From UBA668 sp041918155 (GTDB lineage Bacteria; Actinomycetota; Acidimicrobiia; Acidimicrobiales; Ilumatobacteraceae), in the NCBI GenBank assembly GCA_041918155.1, contig JAYRWH010000080.1:14200-78199 (forward strand): DNA of 64,000 nt. The letters run 5' to 3'. Position numbers and translations under genes: made by a program. Under the pieces are notes generated by a model, which saw only the letters and a list, made by a program, of their open reading frames with translations, was not told where the DNA came from and did no database searches. Positions 16,663 to 25,137 of this stretch are shown here, piece by piece (position 1 is the stretch's first letter; each line of letters begins with the position of its first letter).

Positions 16663-17273
16663 CCAGCGACCTGCTCGACCGCCTGGAACGGCTCGGCGCC
16701 CACCTCGACGAGGAGCGCGTGGTCGTCTCCGATGGCCTGCTGCACGTCGTGCCGTCCGCTCGGCCGAGGCACTGGGGCCGGATGGCCGCAGCCGCTGCCG
16801 TGCTCGTCGCCACCACTGTCGGAGTGTGGGCCGTCGTGCCCCGCGACGCGACGCCTGCGGCCGACACCCCGGCACCGTCGATCCGAAACGGGGCCGACAT
16901 CGTCGTCTGGGTGCGCCACGGCGCCGCCGCCGAGCAGGTGCAGTTCCTCAGCGATGTCCTCGCCCAGTTCGACCTGATCGACACCTCCCGCACGGAGTAC
17001 GTCGACGAGGCTGCATCGCTGGTTGTCGCCCGCACACTCCTCACGCCTGACGAGTTCGCCCTCCTCGCGCCGCAGATTCCGTCGTTCTTCCGCCTGTACG
17101 CACTGCCGTCGACGACGGACGCTCAGATCACGCTGCTCGCGGAGGAGATGCGCACACTTCCCAACTCCATCGACGTGAATCCACCGTGGCCGATCGAGTC
17201 GATTCCGCCCGGCGGCACCGCGCCCGACCCATCGTCGGTCACCACGATCGCCCTGCCCACCACGAACCGCTGA
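16659..17273 (+). CDS. Membrane-anchored anti-sigma-like protein with an FtsX-like outer domain
   Basis: This 204-residue protein has a short cytoplasmic N-terminus (MTSDLLDRLERLGAHLDEERV), one membrane helix at about residues 44-62 (AAAAAVLVATTVGVWAVV), and an outer domain of about 120 residues. The outer part, with ADIVVWVRHGAAAEQVQFLSDVL, EYVDEAASLVVA and PSFFRLYALP, resembles the extracellular domain of FtsX in strand pattern; that match is from memory and moderate. The position, overlapping the end of the sigma-factor gene, makes an anti-sigma role plausible. The cytoplasmic segment is shorter than a zinc anti-sigma domain and has no His/Cys motif. Confidence 0.6.
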   Translation: MTSDLLDRLERLGAHLDEERVVVSDGLLHVVPSARPRHWGRMAAAAAVLVATTVGVWAVVPRDATPAADTPAPSIRNGADIVVWVRHGAAAEQVQFLSDVLAQFDLIDTSRTEYVDEAASLVVARTLLTPDEFALLAPQIPSFFRLYALPSTTDAQITLLAEEMRTLPNSIDVNPPWPIESIPPGGTAPDPSSVTTIALPTTNR

Positions 17274-17293
17274 ACTGGTCTGGAGCCGTCCCG

Positions 17294-17321
17294 GCTTCCG
17301 GGAACTGTCGTTCCCAGAAGC
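17294..17321 (+). terminator. Hairpin after the sigma/anti-sigma operon
   Basis: GCTTC-C-GGGAAC-TGTC-GTTCCC-A-GAAGC folds as an 11-pair stem with one mismatch and a four-base loop, 20 bases after the anti-sigma-like stop. No run of T follows, so termination is likely but not certain. Confidence 0.45.
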
Positions 17322-17383
17322 CGATTCGGGAGGATCGCTGCCCAGAAGCCGGCCAAGCCCACCAACCAACCGTGCGCGCCCGT

Positions 17384-17389
17384 TACCCT
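17384..17389 (+). promoter_or_regulatory. -10 box of leaderless promoter
   Basis: TACCCT ends eight bases before the GTG start of the membrane-protein gene, with no Shine-Dalgarno in between. Confidence 0.45.
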
Positions 17390-17397
17390 CCTGTGCC

Positions 17398-18048
17398 GTG
17401 ACCGCCGAGGAAGTTAGCCCGCCGCCGACCCCTCCCGTGTCACCGGAAGTCGCCGCCCGCTCCGGGCCGGTGTGGCTGGTCGCCTTCGTCGGCCTGGTCG
17501 TATGCACCAACGTCGCCGCTGCCGGCTGGTCGAAGTTGCACAACAGCCATCCTGCGGGCCTGCTGTGGCTGTCGTCGCGCAACCGCTTCCTCGTCGCCGT
17601 CGTGCCCACCGGCATCCCGCTCTGGCAGTGGTGCCTAATCGCCTGCGCCCGGATTGGTGCCGCAGCGTTGGTGTGCCACATGATCGGCCGCGTCTACGGC
17701 GACCAGGCGCTGCGTTGGTTCTGGCGCTTCCTCGGCATGCCCCAGGAACAGGTGGCCAAGTTCGAGAAGGCGTTCGACAACGCCGAATGGGCAGTCGTGC
17801 CGTTCTTCGTCGGCAGCAACATCGTCTGGGTGCTCACCGGAGCGGCGCGCAGTTCGTGGAAGCGGCTCGTGCCCCTGGCCCTCCTCGGGCTGGCCTCCCG
17901 CCTCGCCCTGCTGTGGTGGCTGGCCAAGCAGTTCGAGTCGCAGCTCAACTCGATCCTGCGCTTCGTCGACCATTACCAGTGGTGGTTCCTCGGCGGCTCG
18001 ATCCTGATCGTCGTGCTCGCCAACGTGCGCAACCTGCGCGGCCGCTGA
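17398..18048 (+). CDS. Integral membrane protein, DedA/VTT-like in part
   Basis: This 216-residue protein has a Pro-rich N-terminal tail and about five hydrophobic segments: VWLVAFVGLVVCTNVAAAG, LWQWCLIACARIGAAALVCHMI, VPFFVGSNIVWVLTGAA, LVPLALLGLASRLALLWWLA and WWFLGGSILIVVLANV. The central stretch GRVYGDQALRWFWRFLGMPQEQVAKFEKAF resembles the cytoplasmic loop of DedA/VTT lipid scramblase-like proteins, but the usual Arg/Pro signature is not clear. The GTG start at 17398 is supported by the -10 box eight bases upstream. Function is not known. It is followed by tpx. Confidence 0.55.
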   Translation: MTAEEVSPPPTPPVSPEVAARSGPVWLVAFVGLVVCTNVAAAGWSKLHNSHPAGLLWLSSRNRFLVAVVPTGIPLWQWCLIACARIGAAALVCHMIGRVYGDQALRWFWRFLGMPQEQVAKFEKAFDNAEWAVVPFFVGSNIVWVLTGAARSSWKRLVPLALLGLASRLALLWWLAKQFESQLNSILRFVDHYQWWFLGGSILIVVLANVRNLRGR

Positions 18049-18057
18049 CGCGGTAGG

Positions 18058-18063
18058 TAGGCT
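18058..18063 (+). promoter_or_regulatory. -10 box of leaderless tpx promoter
   Basis: TAGGCT ends eight bases before the tpx ATG; the intervening bases (TTACACCT) contain no Shine-Dalgarno. Confidence 0.5.
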
Positions 18064-18071
18064 TTACACCT

Positions 18072-18569
18072 ATGGCAACCACCACTCTTGGGGGCAACCC
18101 CATCAACACCGTCGGCGAACTCCCCACGGTCGGCTCCCAGGCCCCGTCATTCACGCTCACCGCGGCCGACATGAGCGAGGTCACCCTCGCCGGTCTGGCC
18201 GGCAAGCGCGTCGTGCTGAACATCTTCCCCAGCATCGACACGGGCGTGTGCGCCACCAGCACCCGCAAGTTCAACGAGCTGGCCACCGGCCTGGCCAACA
18301 CCCAGGTGGTGTGCGTGTCGGCCGACCTGCCGTTCGCGCTGAATCGCTTCTGCGGCGCCGAGGGCATCACCAACATCGTCACCGCCAGCACGTTCCGCAG
18401 CACCTTCGGCACCGACTACGGCGTGAAGATGGCCGAAGGCCGACTCGCCGCGTTGCTGGCCCGCTCGGTCGTCGTCATCGACGAGGCCGGCAAGGTCGTC
18501 TACACCCAGCTCACCGACAGCATCGGTGACGAGCCGAACTACGACGCGGCCATCGCCGCCCTCGCCTGA
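18072..18569 (+). CDS. tpx: Thiol peroxidase, atypical 2-Cys peroxiredoxin
   Basis: This 165-residue enzyme reduces hydroperoxides with thioredoxin as electron donor. The peroxidatic Cys60 lies in FPSIDTGVCATSTRKFNE and the resolving Cys94 in LPFALNRFCGAEGI, the two-Cys pattern that defines Tpx. Length and N-terminal beta hairpin (TTLGGNPINTVGELPTVG) match the family. It has its own leaderless promoter. It is convergent with the thiolase gene, and a palindromic repeat lies between the two stops. Confidence 0.95.
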   Translation: MATTTLGGNPINTVGELPTVGSQAPSFTLTAADMSEVTLAGLAGKRVVLNIFPSIDTGVCATSTRKFNELATGLANTQVVCVSADLPFALNRFCGAEGITNIVTASTFRSTFGTDYGVKMAEGRLAALLARSVVVIDEAGKVVYTQLTDSIGDEPNYDAAIAALA

Positions 18570-18574
18570 CCGGT

Positions 18575-18645
18575 CCTCCGAGGCTTCCTACGGCGCAGCT
18601 CGCCTTGGAGTGTTTCCGTCGACCCTGTGCCGACGGAAACACTCG
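18575..18645. repeat. Palindromic intergenic element, copy 1 of 3
   Basis: A half copy (CTCCGAGGCTTCCTAC-like, from 18576) is followed by a perfect 14-bp stem: GAGTGTTTCCGTCG (18608-18621), nine-base loop, CGACGGAAACACTC (18631-18644). It sits between the convergent stops of tpx and the thiolase gene. The same layout occurs at about 44.82 and 63.80 kb. It could act as a two-way terminator. Confidence 0.8.
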
Positions 18646-18657
18646 GACAACAGTCTC

Positions 18658-19803
18658 CTAGAGCGACACGATGGCGACGCCGGCGGTGCCCGGGGCACCG
18701 TAGAGCTGGCCGTAACCGACTCGCGGTGAACCCGGAACCTGGCGTTCTCCGGCCTGGCCGCGCAGCTGGAGCACCAGCTCGTGGATTTGGCGCAGGCCCG
18801 ACGCACCGATCGGCTCGCCGTTGGCGATGAGGCCGCCGTCGGTGTTCGTGGGCAACGGCCCGCCGATCTCGGTGGCGCCCTCGGCGTAAAGCTTCTCCTG
18901 CTCGCCGTCGGCGCAGAACCCGTTCTCGGAGAGGTGCATCACTTCCGCACCAGAATCGGTGTCCTGCAACTGGATCACATCCACGTCCTGGGGCCCAATA
19001 CCGGCCAGCTCGTAAGCCGCCTTCGAGGCGTCGACGGTGGGCGCGTCGGCACGCTGGAGCGGCACCCATGGGCTGTGCACCTCGAACGCCCCGAGGCGGC
19101 GGGTGCGCACCACTGAGGCCTTCAGGTAGATCGGTTTGCTCGTGTACTGGTGCGCCACCTCGGCGCGGCACAGCACGACGGCCGCGGCGCCCTCGTCGGG
19201 CGAGCAGAACATGTATTGGGTCAGCGGATCGTTCACCATCGTCGCCTCGAGGATCGCCTCCTCGGTCATCGGTGTGCGGCGGAAGGCGTTCGGGTTCAGC
19301 GCCCCGTTCCGGTAATTCTTCGCCGCCACCTTGGCGAGCGTGCGCGGCGAGATGCCGAAGTCGTGCATGTAGCGCTGGATCTTCATTGCGAAGAACTTCG
19401 GCGTGAGGAACAGGCCGGTCTCGCCGTACCAACTCGGCAGGGCGTACTGCACCGGATCGGCAGAGAACGCACCGGGCATGTGCTTGTCCATCCCGATCGC
19501 GACGCCGATGTCGTACTCGCCGAGGCGGATCGTGTTCGCCGCCTGGGTGAGCGCGCTCGCGGCAGTCGCGCACCCGTTGTACACGTCGGTGAAGGGGATG
19601 CCCGTGAGCCCCAGCATCTTCACCACGGCGTCGGGGTTGTCGACCTCGTAGCTGCCGCCGAACGCGAACTGCACCTGCTTCCAGGTGATGCCCGCGTCGG
19701 CGAGCGCCATGCGGGTGGCCGTGGCGCCCAGCTCGATGGCCGAGGTGCCGGGGAAACGGCCGAACGCGGTGCGCCCGACTCCGATGATGGCAACGTCGTC
19801 CAT
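18658..19803 (-). CDS. Thiolase-family protein (acetyl-CoA acetyltransferase / lipid-transfer type)
   Basis: This 381-residue thiolase-fold protein starts at ATG 19803 behind AGGAGGGAAG. The nucleophilic Cys is in VYNGCATAASAL (about residue 85), and the C-terminal region ends with the family strands GYGQLYGAPGTAGVAIVSL. The pattern DDVAIIGVGRTAFGRFPG at the N-terminus and the lack of the classical second catalytic Cys motif (CxG near the C-terminus) resemble the SCP2/nonspecific-thiolase group, found with DUF35 proteins in sterol and lipid degradation. The DUF35 gene is two bases upstream in the same operon. Exact substrate unknown. Confidence 0.88.
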   Translation of the reverse strand: MDDVAIIGVGRTAFGRFPGTSAIELGATATRMALADAGITWKQVQFAFGGSYEVDNPDAVVKMLGLTGIPFTDVYNGCATAASALTQAANTIRLGEYDIGVAIGMDKHMPGAFSADPVQYALPSWYGETGLFLTPKFFAMKIQRYMHDFGISPRTLAKVAAKNYRNGALNPNAFRRTPMTEEAILEATMVNDPLTQYMFCSPDEGAAAVVLCRAEVAHQYTSKPIYLKASVVRTRRLGAFEVHSPWVPLQRADAPTVDASKAAYELAGIGPQDVDVIQLQDTDSGAEVMHLSENGFCADGEQEKLYAEGATEIGGPLPTNTDGGLIANGEPIGASGLRQIHELVLQLRGQAGERQVPGSPRVGYGQLYGAPGTAGVAIVSL

Positions 19804-19805
19804 GG

Positions 19806-20234
19806 TCACTTCCCTCCTGCGGGCTCGAAGGCGTAGGTGAGGATCTCGGTGCCATCCTCGTCGGTGGCGAAGGGCAGCACGGTGAGCCGCATCGGCATTC
19901 CGATGGTGAGCTCGGTGTCGACGTTGCCCACCAGGCGGGCCTCGACGCGCCCCTCCGGCAGCTCGATGAAGCCGACGCCATAGGGCTGGAACTCCTTGGC
20001 CGACTCGCGCCCGGCATACGGCGGGTTCTTCGGCTGGAAGCGCTGGCGGGTCCAGGTCCAGAGCGTGCCGGTGGGCGACAGCGGGATCGTTGTGACCTGG
20101 TCGGTTCCGCACTGCGGGCACCCGCTCTGCACCGGGAAGGTGATGTGCGCGCACACGTCGCACTTCGTTCCCAGCAAGTGCAAATCGTCACCCGCCCCCG
20201 CGAACAACCCGTCGGCAACCACACGCTGCGCCAT
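19806..20234 (-). CDS. Zn-ribbon/OB-fold DUF35 protein, thiolase partner
   Basis: This 142-residue protein has an N-terminal zinc ribbon, CDVC (about residue 25) and CPQC (about residue 39), followed by an OB-fold domain containing GTLWTWTRQRFQPKNPPYAG and YGVGFIELPEGRVEARL. DUF35 proteins bind acyl-CoA and pair with thiolases or hydratases. The ATG at 20234 has GGAG upstream, and a -10-like TAGTGT lies further upstream. The thiolase gene follows two bases after its stop, so the two probably work as a complex. Confidence 0.92.
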   Translation of the reverse strand: MAQRVVADGLFAGAGDDLHLLGTKCDVCAHITFPVQSGCPQCGTDQVTTIPLSPTGTLWTWTRQRFQPKNPPYAGRESAKEFQPYGVGFIELPEGRVEARLVGNVDTELTIGMPMRLTVLPFATDEDGTEILTYAFEPAGGK

Positions 20235-20278
20235 GAAAACTCCGCTCTCTCAGACCGAAAGCGACACTACCCGATGGG

Positions 20279-21052
20279 CTAGATCGCGAGGAAGGCGTCC
20301 AGCCCGATCGTCAGGCCGGGGAACTCGCCGATCCGCTTGCAGCCGAGCACAATGCCCGGCATGTAGCTGAGCCGGTCGTAGCTGTCCTGGCGGATCGTGA
20401 GCGTCTGGCCCTGCGCCCCGAGAATGACTTCTTGGTGGGCCACCATGCCGCGCATGCGCACGGCATGGACACGGATTCCGTTGGGCCCCTTGCCACCGCG
20501 GGCGCCGGGGTACACCTCGTGCTGAGTCGGATCGGGCGCCCATTCCTCACCGCGCGACGCCCCCATCCGCTGGGCCGTCGTCACCGCGGTGCCCGAGGGG
20601 GCGTCGATCTTTGCATCGTGGTGCAGCTCGATGATCTCGGCCGTGTCGAACCACGGTGCGGCCAGCTCGGCGAAGCGCATCATCAACACCGCGCTGATCG
20701 CGAAGTTGCTGGCGATGAGGCAGTTGCTGCCGCTGAACTCGCTGCGGAACAACGCCAGATCGTCGGCGGTAAGGCCGGTGGTACCCACGACCGCGTGGAT
20801 GCTGTGCATCGCCAGGAACGGCAGGGTCGTGCGCGCCGCTGCGGCCACCGTGAAGTCGACGGCGACCTGGCAGCCGGCATCCACCAGCGCCCGGGGTTCA
20901 GCCGCGATGGTGATGCCCTCGCGCACCTCGCCTGCGGCATGCGGATCGACCGCCGCCACCAATTCCAGCGCCGGGTCGGCCGCCACGGCCGCACACACCG
21001 CCGTGCCCATCTTGCCGCCCGCCCCGACGACCCCAACACGAATACCAGTCAT
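20279..21052 (-). CDS. dapB: 4-hydroxy-tetrahydrodipicolinate reductase (DapB)
   Basis: This 257-residue enzyme reduces the DapA product with NAD(P)H in lysine/diaminopimelate synthesis. The dinucleotide motif GVVGAGGKMG lies at residues 7-16, and the substrate-binding signature ELHHDAKIDAPSGTA, with catalytic His/Lys, at about residues 145-160. Length is typical of actinobacterial DapB. The ATG at 21052 follows a -10 box by seven bases, so the mRNA is probably leaderless. It is divergent from the small coiled-coil protein gene. Confidence 0.96.
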   Translation of the reverse strand: MTGIRVGVVGAGGKMGTAVCAAVAADPALELVAAVDPHAAGEVREGITIAAEPRALVDAGCQVAVDFTVAAAARTTLPFLAMHSIHAVVGTTGLTADDLALFRSEFSGSNCLIASNFAISAVLMMRFAELAAPWFDTAEIIELHHDAKIDAPSGTAVTTAQRMGASRGEEWAPDPTQHEVYPGARGGKGPNGIRVHAVRMRGMVAHQEVILGAQGQTLTIRQDSYDRLSYMPGIVLGCKRIGEFPGLTIGLDAFLAI

Positions 21053-21059
21053 GGTGATG

Positions 21060-21065
21060 AACGTA
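21060..21065 (-). promoter_or_regulatory. -10 box of leaderless dapB promoter
   Basis: TACGTT on the minus strand ends seven bases before the dapB ATG. The divergent gene at 21096 has only a weak -10 match (TAGAAC, 21083-21088). Confidence 0.5.
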
Positions 21066-21095
21066 CCCCGTCACAGATGAGCTAGAACAACAGGT

Positions 21096-21368
21096 ATGAG
21101 CAGCTTCCTCGACAAAGCCAAGGAAAAGGCGCAGCAGCTGGGCACTGCCGCCAAGGAGAAGGCCGACGACATCAAGGACAAGCGCAAGGCCGACGACCTG
21201 CTCGACGACCTTGGCCGCATCCTCTACGCCCAGCGCACCGCCCGTAGTGGCGCCGACGACGAGACGAAGATCACCGACATCGTCGCCCAGCTGAAGGCAC
21301 TCGAGACCGAGGGCACCCCAATCCTCGGCGAGAAGCCCGTCAGCAACCTGCCGCCGCCCACCGCCTGA
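21096..21368 (+). CDS. Small charged helical protein of unknown function
   Basis: This 90-residue protein begins MSSFLDKAKEKAQQLGTAAKEKADDIKDKRKADDLLDDLG. The first half is almost entirely Lys, Asp, Glu and Ala and would form an amphipathic helix or coiled coil. The middle DDLLDDLGRILYAQRTAR resembles small actinobacterial proteins annotated only as hypothetical. There is no membrane segment. It stands alone between divergent dapB and the convergent M16 peptidase gene. High Lys/Ala repeat content recalls LEA-like or nucleoid-associated proteins, but I would not assign a function. Confidence 0.7.
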   Translation: MSSFLDKAKEKAQQLGTAAKEKADDIKDKRKADDLLDDLGRILYAQRTARSGADDETKITDIVAQLKALETEGTPILGEKPVSNLPPPTA

Positions 21369-21387
21369 GTGCCCTGCCCGGGTCCTA

Positions 21388-22611
21388 CTAGGTGGGACCC
21401 ACCGTCACCACGATCGGCTCGGCGGAGAGCACGTCGGCAATGACGGCGCGCACGGTGTCGTGATCGACCGCGGCCCATCGCGCCACTTGATCGGCGATCG
21501 GGCGCACCGCACCGGTGGTGATGAGTTGCGCGCCAGTGCGCGCCATGCGCGCTCCGGTGTCCTCGAGACCGAGTTCGAAGGCACCGGTGAGGTAGCCGCG
21601 GGCGATGTCGAGTTCGTCGTCGGTGATGCCGTCGGCGACCAGGAGGTCAAGCTCCGCGCGCAACAGCGACTGCACCTCTTCTGCGTTCTCGGGAAGGGTG
21701 CCCGCGTACATCTGGAAGACGCCCGCATCCTCGAACGCGGACACTCCTGAGTACACGGCATAGGCCAGCCCACGCCGCTCACGGATCTCCTCGAACAAGC
21801 GGCTGGATAGGCCGCCGCCGAAGACATGGTTCACGACGTCGAGCGCCTCACGGCGCCGATCGAGCCGGGCCACGCCACGCGAGCCCATCACTACGTGCAC
21901 CTGCTCGGAGTCGTCCGCGATCGTCAGGCCGCCGCCGGGCACACCGGGTGCGGAGCGCACGGGGCGTACTCCCCCACGGCGCACCTCGCCGAATGCAGCG
22001 GCCACGCCGGCCAACATCTCGTCGTGGCCGTGCGGGCCGGCCACGGCCACCACGATCGACTCGGCGCGGTAGTGCTGCTCGAAGAAGCCACGCACATCGT
22101 CGGCTGTGATCGCCTCGACGTGGGCGCGGTCACCGGCCGGGTCGCGGCCGAGCGCGTGACCGGTGAACAGCGCGGCGGCGAAGGCGCGGTGGGCGATGTC
22201 GTCGGGCGACTCGTCGTCCATCGCCAGCTCCTCCAAGATCACCTGGCGCTCACCACGAACGTCGTCGTCGCGCAGGGCCGGGCGGCTCAGCACGTCACCG
22301 AGCAAGTCGAAACCGTGCGCCGCATGGCGCGCCGGAAGACGGCAGTAGTACGCGGTGTACTCCTTCGAGGTGAACGCGTTGAAGTCGCCGCCGAGGCGGT
22401 CGATGCCGCGAGCGATCTCCTGCGCCGACCGTGTGGCCGTGCCCTTGAACAGCAGATGTTCGAGGAAGTGGCTGACCCCGGCGATGCGATCCGGCTCGTC
22501 ACGGGAGCCAACGGCCACCCATGCCCCGGTGGCCACCGACAGCGCGCCAGGCACGCGTTCGGTGGCCACCGTCAGGCCGGAATCCAGTTGTGTGATCCGC
22601 AGGTCGCTCAC
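21388..22611 (-). CDS. M16 zinc metallopeptidase (PepR type)
   Basis: This 407-residue inverzincin has the inverted zinc motif HFLEH at residues 48-52 and the third ligand in the following ERQVILEELAMDDESP helix. The C-terminal half holds the R/Y region (SRLFEEIRERRGLAYAVYSG) that completes the active site, so both halves are on one chain of usual length. The GTG start at 22611 is three bases after the pnp stop. The pnp-M16 pair is conserved in actinobacteria and firmicutes. Its substrate is unknown; peptide clearance is usual. Confidence 0.93.
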   Translation of the reverse strand: MSDLRITQLDSGLTVATERVPGALSVATGAWVAVGSRDEPDRIAGVSHFLEHLLFKGTATRSAQEIARGIDRLGGDFNAFTSKEYTAYYCRLPARHAAHGFDLLGDVLSRPALRDDDVRGERQVILEELAMDDESPDDIAHRAFAAALFTGHALGRDPAGDRAHVEAITADDVRGFFEQHYRAESIVVAVAGPHGHDEMLAGVAAAFGEVRRGGVRPVRSAPGVPGGGLTIADDSEQVHVVMGSRGVARLDRRREALDVVNHVFGGGLSSRLFEEIRERRGLAYAVYSGVSAFEDAGVFQMYAGTLPENAEEVQSLLRAELDLLVADGITDDELDIARGYLTGAFELGLEDTGARMARTGAQLITTGAVRPIADQVARWAAVDHDTVRAVIADVLSAEPIVVTVGPT

Positions 22612-22614
22612 GGA

Positions 22615-25137
22615 TCAGCGATGACGACGACGGCCGCCACGGTCTTCACCGCGATCGCCGCCACGGCTACCGCGATCACCACGGTCGCCACCACCGGCGT
22701 TGCCGCCAGCCTCGCCACCAGGGCCGAGGTCGCCGAGTTCACCGGCGAGTTCGGCATCGAAGGCATCGTCGAAGCTCACTGCGACAGCGCCCTCGGGGGC
22801 CGCGGCAGGTGCTGCCGGGCGCTCGCTGCGCTCACGACGCGGGCCACGATCCCGGTCGCCACCACGATCGCCACGGTCGCCACCACGGTCGCTGCGATCA
22901 CGGTCGCCGCGATCGCCGCCGCCGGCCGAGGCCGCTCCCTCGGGGATCACCGGATCCCACGAATCGGCGGGGGTGAGGCTGACCTTGCCCTTTTCGTCGA
23001 TCTCCTCGACGACCACTTCGATCTCCTGACCGAGCGTGAGCACGTCTTCGACATTGTTGATCCGCTTGCCCTTGCCGAGCTTGCTGATGTGCACCAGGCC
23101 GTCGCGGCCGGGGAGGATGTTGATGAACGCACCGAACTTGGTCATGTTCACAACACGGCCCGGATAGACCTTGCCGACCTCGGCCATCGGCGGCGACACG
23201 ATCGCCTGGATGCGAGCCTTGGCTTCTTCCATGCGCCACGCCTCGACGGCGCCGATGGTGACGATGCCCTGGGCACCGTCGTCGTCGACGGCAATGTCGG
23301 CGCCGGTCTCCTGGGTGATGGTGTTGATGACCTTGCCCTTGGGCCCGATGACCTCGCCGATCTTGTCCATCGGGATGGTGATCGTGATGATCTTCGGGGC
23401 GGTGGCCGCCACTTCGGGGCGGGCCTCGGCGATGCAGGCATTCATGTTCGCCAGGATCGCGGTGCGGGCCTCCTTGGCCTGATCGAGCGCGGCGGCCAGC
23501 ACGTCGGCGGGGATGCCGTCGATCTTGGTGTCGAGCTGCAGGGCGGTGATCGCATCGTCGGTGCCGGCGACCTTGAAGTCCATGTCGCCGAAGGCATCCT
23601 CGGCGCCGAGGATGTCGGTGAGCGTGGTGTACTTGCCCTCGGCGAACACGAGGCCCATGGCGATACCGGCCACGGGGGCCTTGATCGGCACACCGGCATC
23701 CATCAGGGCCAGCGAACCCGAGCACACCGACGCCATCGAGGTGCTGCCGTTGGAGGCGAGCACTTCGGCGACGAGGCGCAGGGCGTAGTTGAAGTCTTCC
23801 ATCTTCGGCAGCACGGGCAGCAGAGCACGGGCGGCGAGCGCACCGTGGCCGATCTCGCGACGCTTGGGCGAACCGACGCGGCCGGTCTCGCCATTGGCCC
23901 ACGGGGCCATGTTGTAGTGGAAGAGGAAGTACTTGTGCGTCTCCGGGCCCAGCGTGTCGAGCAGCTGGTTCATCTTCGGCATGGCCATGGTGACGACGTT
24001 CAGCACCTGGGTCTCGCCACGCTGGAACAGGCCGGTGCCGTGCGCGGTGGGCAGCACGCCCACTTCGCTCGACAGCGGGCGCAGGTCGCGCGGGCCACGC
24101 CCGTCGATGCGCAGGCCCTCGTCGACGATGCGCTTGCGCACGAGCTTCTTGGTGAGGCTGCGCACGGCTTCCTTGATCTCGCGCTCGCGACCGGCGAAGG
24201 CGCCGCCCTCGCCGCACAGCTTGGCGATCGCCTCAGCCGCGGCAGCATCGGTGGCCGCGTTGCGCTCGGCCTTACCGGCGATGGCGATGGCCACCGACAG
24301 CCCGGGGGTGGCGATGGGGGCAACAGCCTCCATGACCTCGGGGGCGTAATCGACCGACACGGTGTAGGTCATCGGCATGATCGGGCCCTTGGCGGCCACG
24401 TAGGCGGCCACGAGCTCGGTCTGCAGCTTGATGCTGTCCTTGATCCACTGCTTGCTGGCCTCGAGGCCACGGGCCAGGGCGGCCTCGTCGACCTTGGGGG
24501 CGCCGTCGGCGTAGTACTGGAAGCTCTTGGCGGTACCGCCGGCCTCCACCATCATGATCGCGACGTCGCCGTTGTCGAGCTGGCGACCGGCGACGACGAG
24601 CTCGAAGGTGCTCTCGTCACCCTCGGCGTAGGTGGGGTGGGCGATCCACTCGCCGGCCTGGGTGCAGGCCACGCGGACGGCGCCGATGGGGCCGTCGAAG
24701 GGGATGCCGCTCAGCATCAGCGCGGCGCTGGCAGAGTTGATCGCCAGCACGTCGTGCGGGTTCTCCATGTCGGCGCCGATGATGGTGAGCACCACCTGGG
24801 TCTCGTTGCGGAACCCTTCGGGGAACGCCGGACGCAGGGGGCGGTCGGTGAGGCGGCAGGTGAGGATCGCGTCCTCGGTCGGCCGCCCCTCACGGCGGAA
24901 GAACGAGCCGGGGATCTTGCCCGCCGCATAGGCGCGCTCCTCGACGTCGATCGTCAGCGGGAAGAAGTCGGTGCCGGGGCGCACGTCTTTCGCCGCGTTG
25001 GCGGTGGCGAGGACGGTGGTGCGACCCAGCGTGGCGACGACTGCGCCCATGCTCTGCTGGGCCAGCTTGCCGGTTTCGAACGACAGGGTTTTGTCCGTGC
25101 CGGTGAAGGCTCCGGACACTCGGATGGCGTCAGCCAT
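22615..25137 (-). CDS. pnp: Polyribonucleotide nucleotidyltransferase (PNPase)
   Basis: The start is ATG 25137 behind AAGGAG, giving 840 residues; a longer frame to 25164 runs through the ribosome-binding site. PNPase degrades RNA 3' to 5' with phosphate. Two RNase PH domains are followed by a KH domain (IPMDKIGEVIGPKGKVINTI) and an S1 domain (GRVVNMTKFGAFINILPGRDGLVHISKL). After S1, about 100 residues are disordered and dominated by Arg, Gly and Asp in GDRGD / GGDRG units, flanking an acidic patch (SFDDAFDAELAGELGDLG). Such an extension could bind RNA or partner nucleases. rpsO lies upstream, separated here by an inserted repeat and pseudogene. Confidence 0.97.
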   Translation of the reverse strand: MADAIRVSGAFTGTDKTLSFETGKLAQQSMGAVVATLGRTTVLATANAAKDVRPGTDFFPLTIDVEERAYAAGKIPGSFFRREGRPTEDAILTCRLTDRPLRPAFPEGFRNETQVVLTIIGADMENPHDVLAINSASAALMLSGIPFDGPIGAVRVACTQAGEWIAHPTYAEGDESTFELVVAGRQLDNGDVAIMMVEAGGTAKSFQYYADGAPKVDEAALARGLEASKQWIKDSIKLQTELVAAYVAAKGPIMPMTYTVSVDYAPEVMEAVAPIATPGLSVAIAIAGKAERNAATDAAAAEAIAKLCGEGGAFAGREREIKEAVRSLTKKLVRKRIVDEGLRIDGRGPRDLRPLSSEVGVLPTAHGTGLFQRGETQVLNVVTMAMPKMNQLLDTLGPETHKYFLFHYNMAPWANGETGRVGSPKRREIGHGALAARALLPVLPKMEDFNYALRLVAEVLASNGSTSMASVCSGSLALMDAGVPIKAPVAGIAMGLVFAEGKYTTLTDILGAEDAFGDMDFKVAGTDDAITALQLDTKIDGIPADVLAAALDQAKEARTAILANMNACIAEARPEVAATAPKIITITIPMDKIGEVIGPKGKVINTITQETGADIAVDDDGAQGIVTIGAVEAWRMEEAKARIQAIVSPPMAEVGKVYPGRVVNMTKFGAFINILPGRDGLVHISKLGKGKRINNVEDVLTLGQEIEVVVEEIDEKGKVSLTPADSWDPVIPEGAASAGGGDRGDRDRSDRGGDRGDRGGDRDRGPRRERSERPAAPAAAPEGAVAVSFDDAFDAELAGELGDLGPGGEAGGNAGGGDRGDRGSRGGDRGEDRGGRRRHR

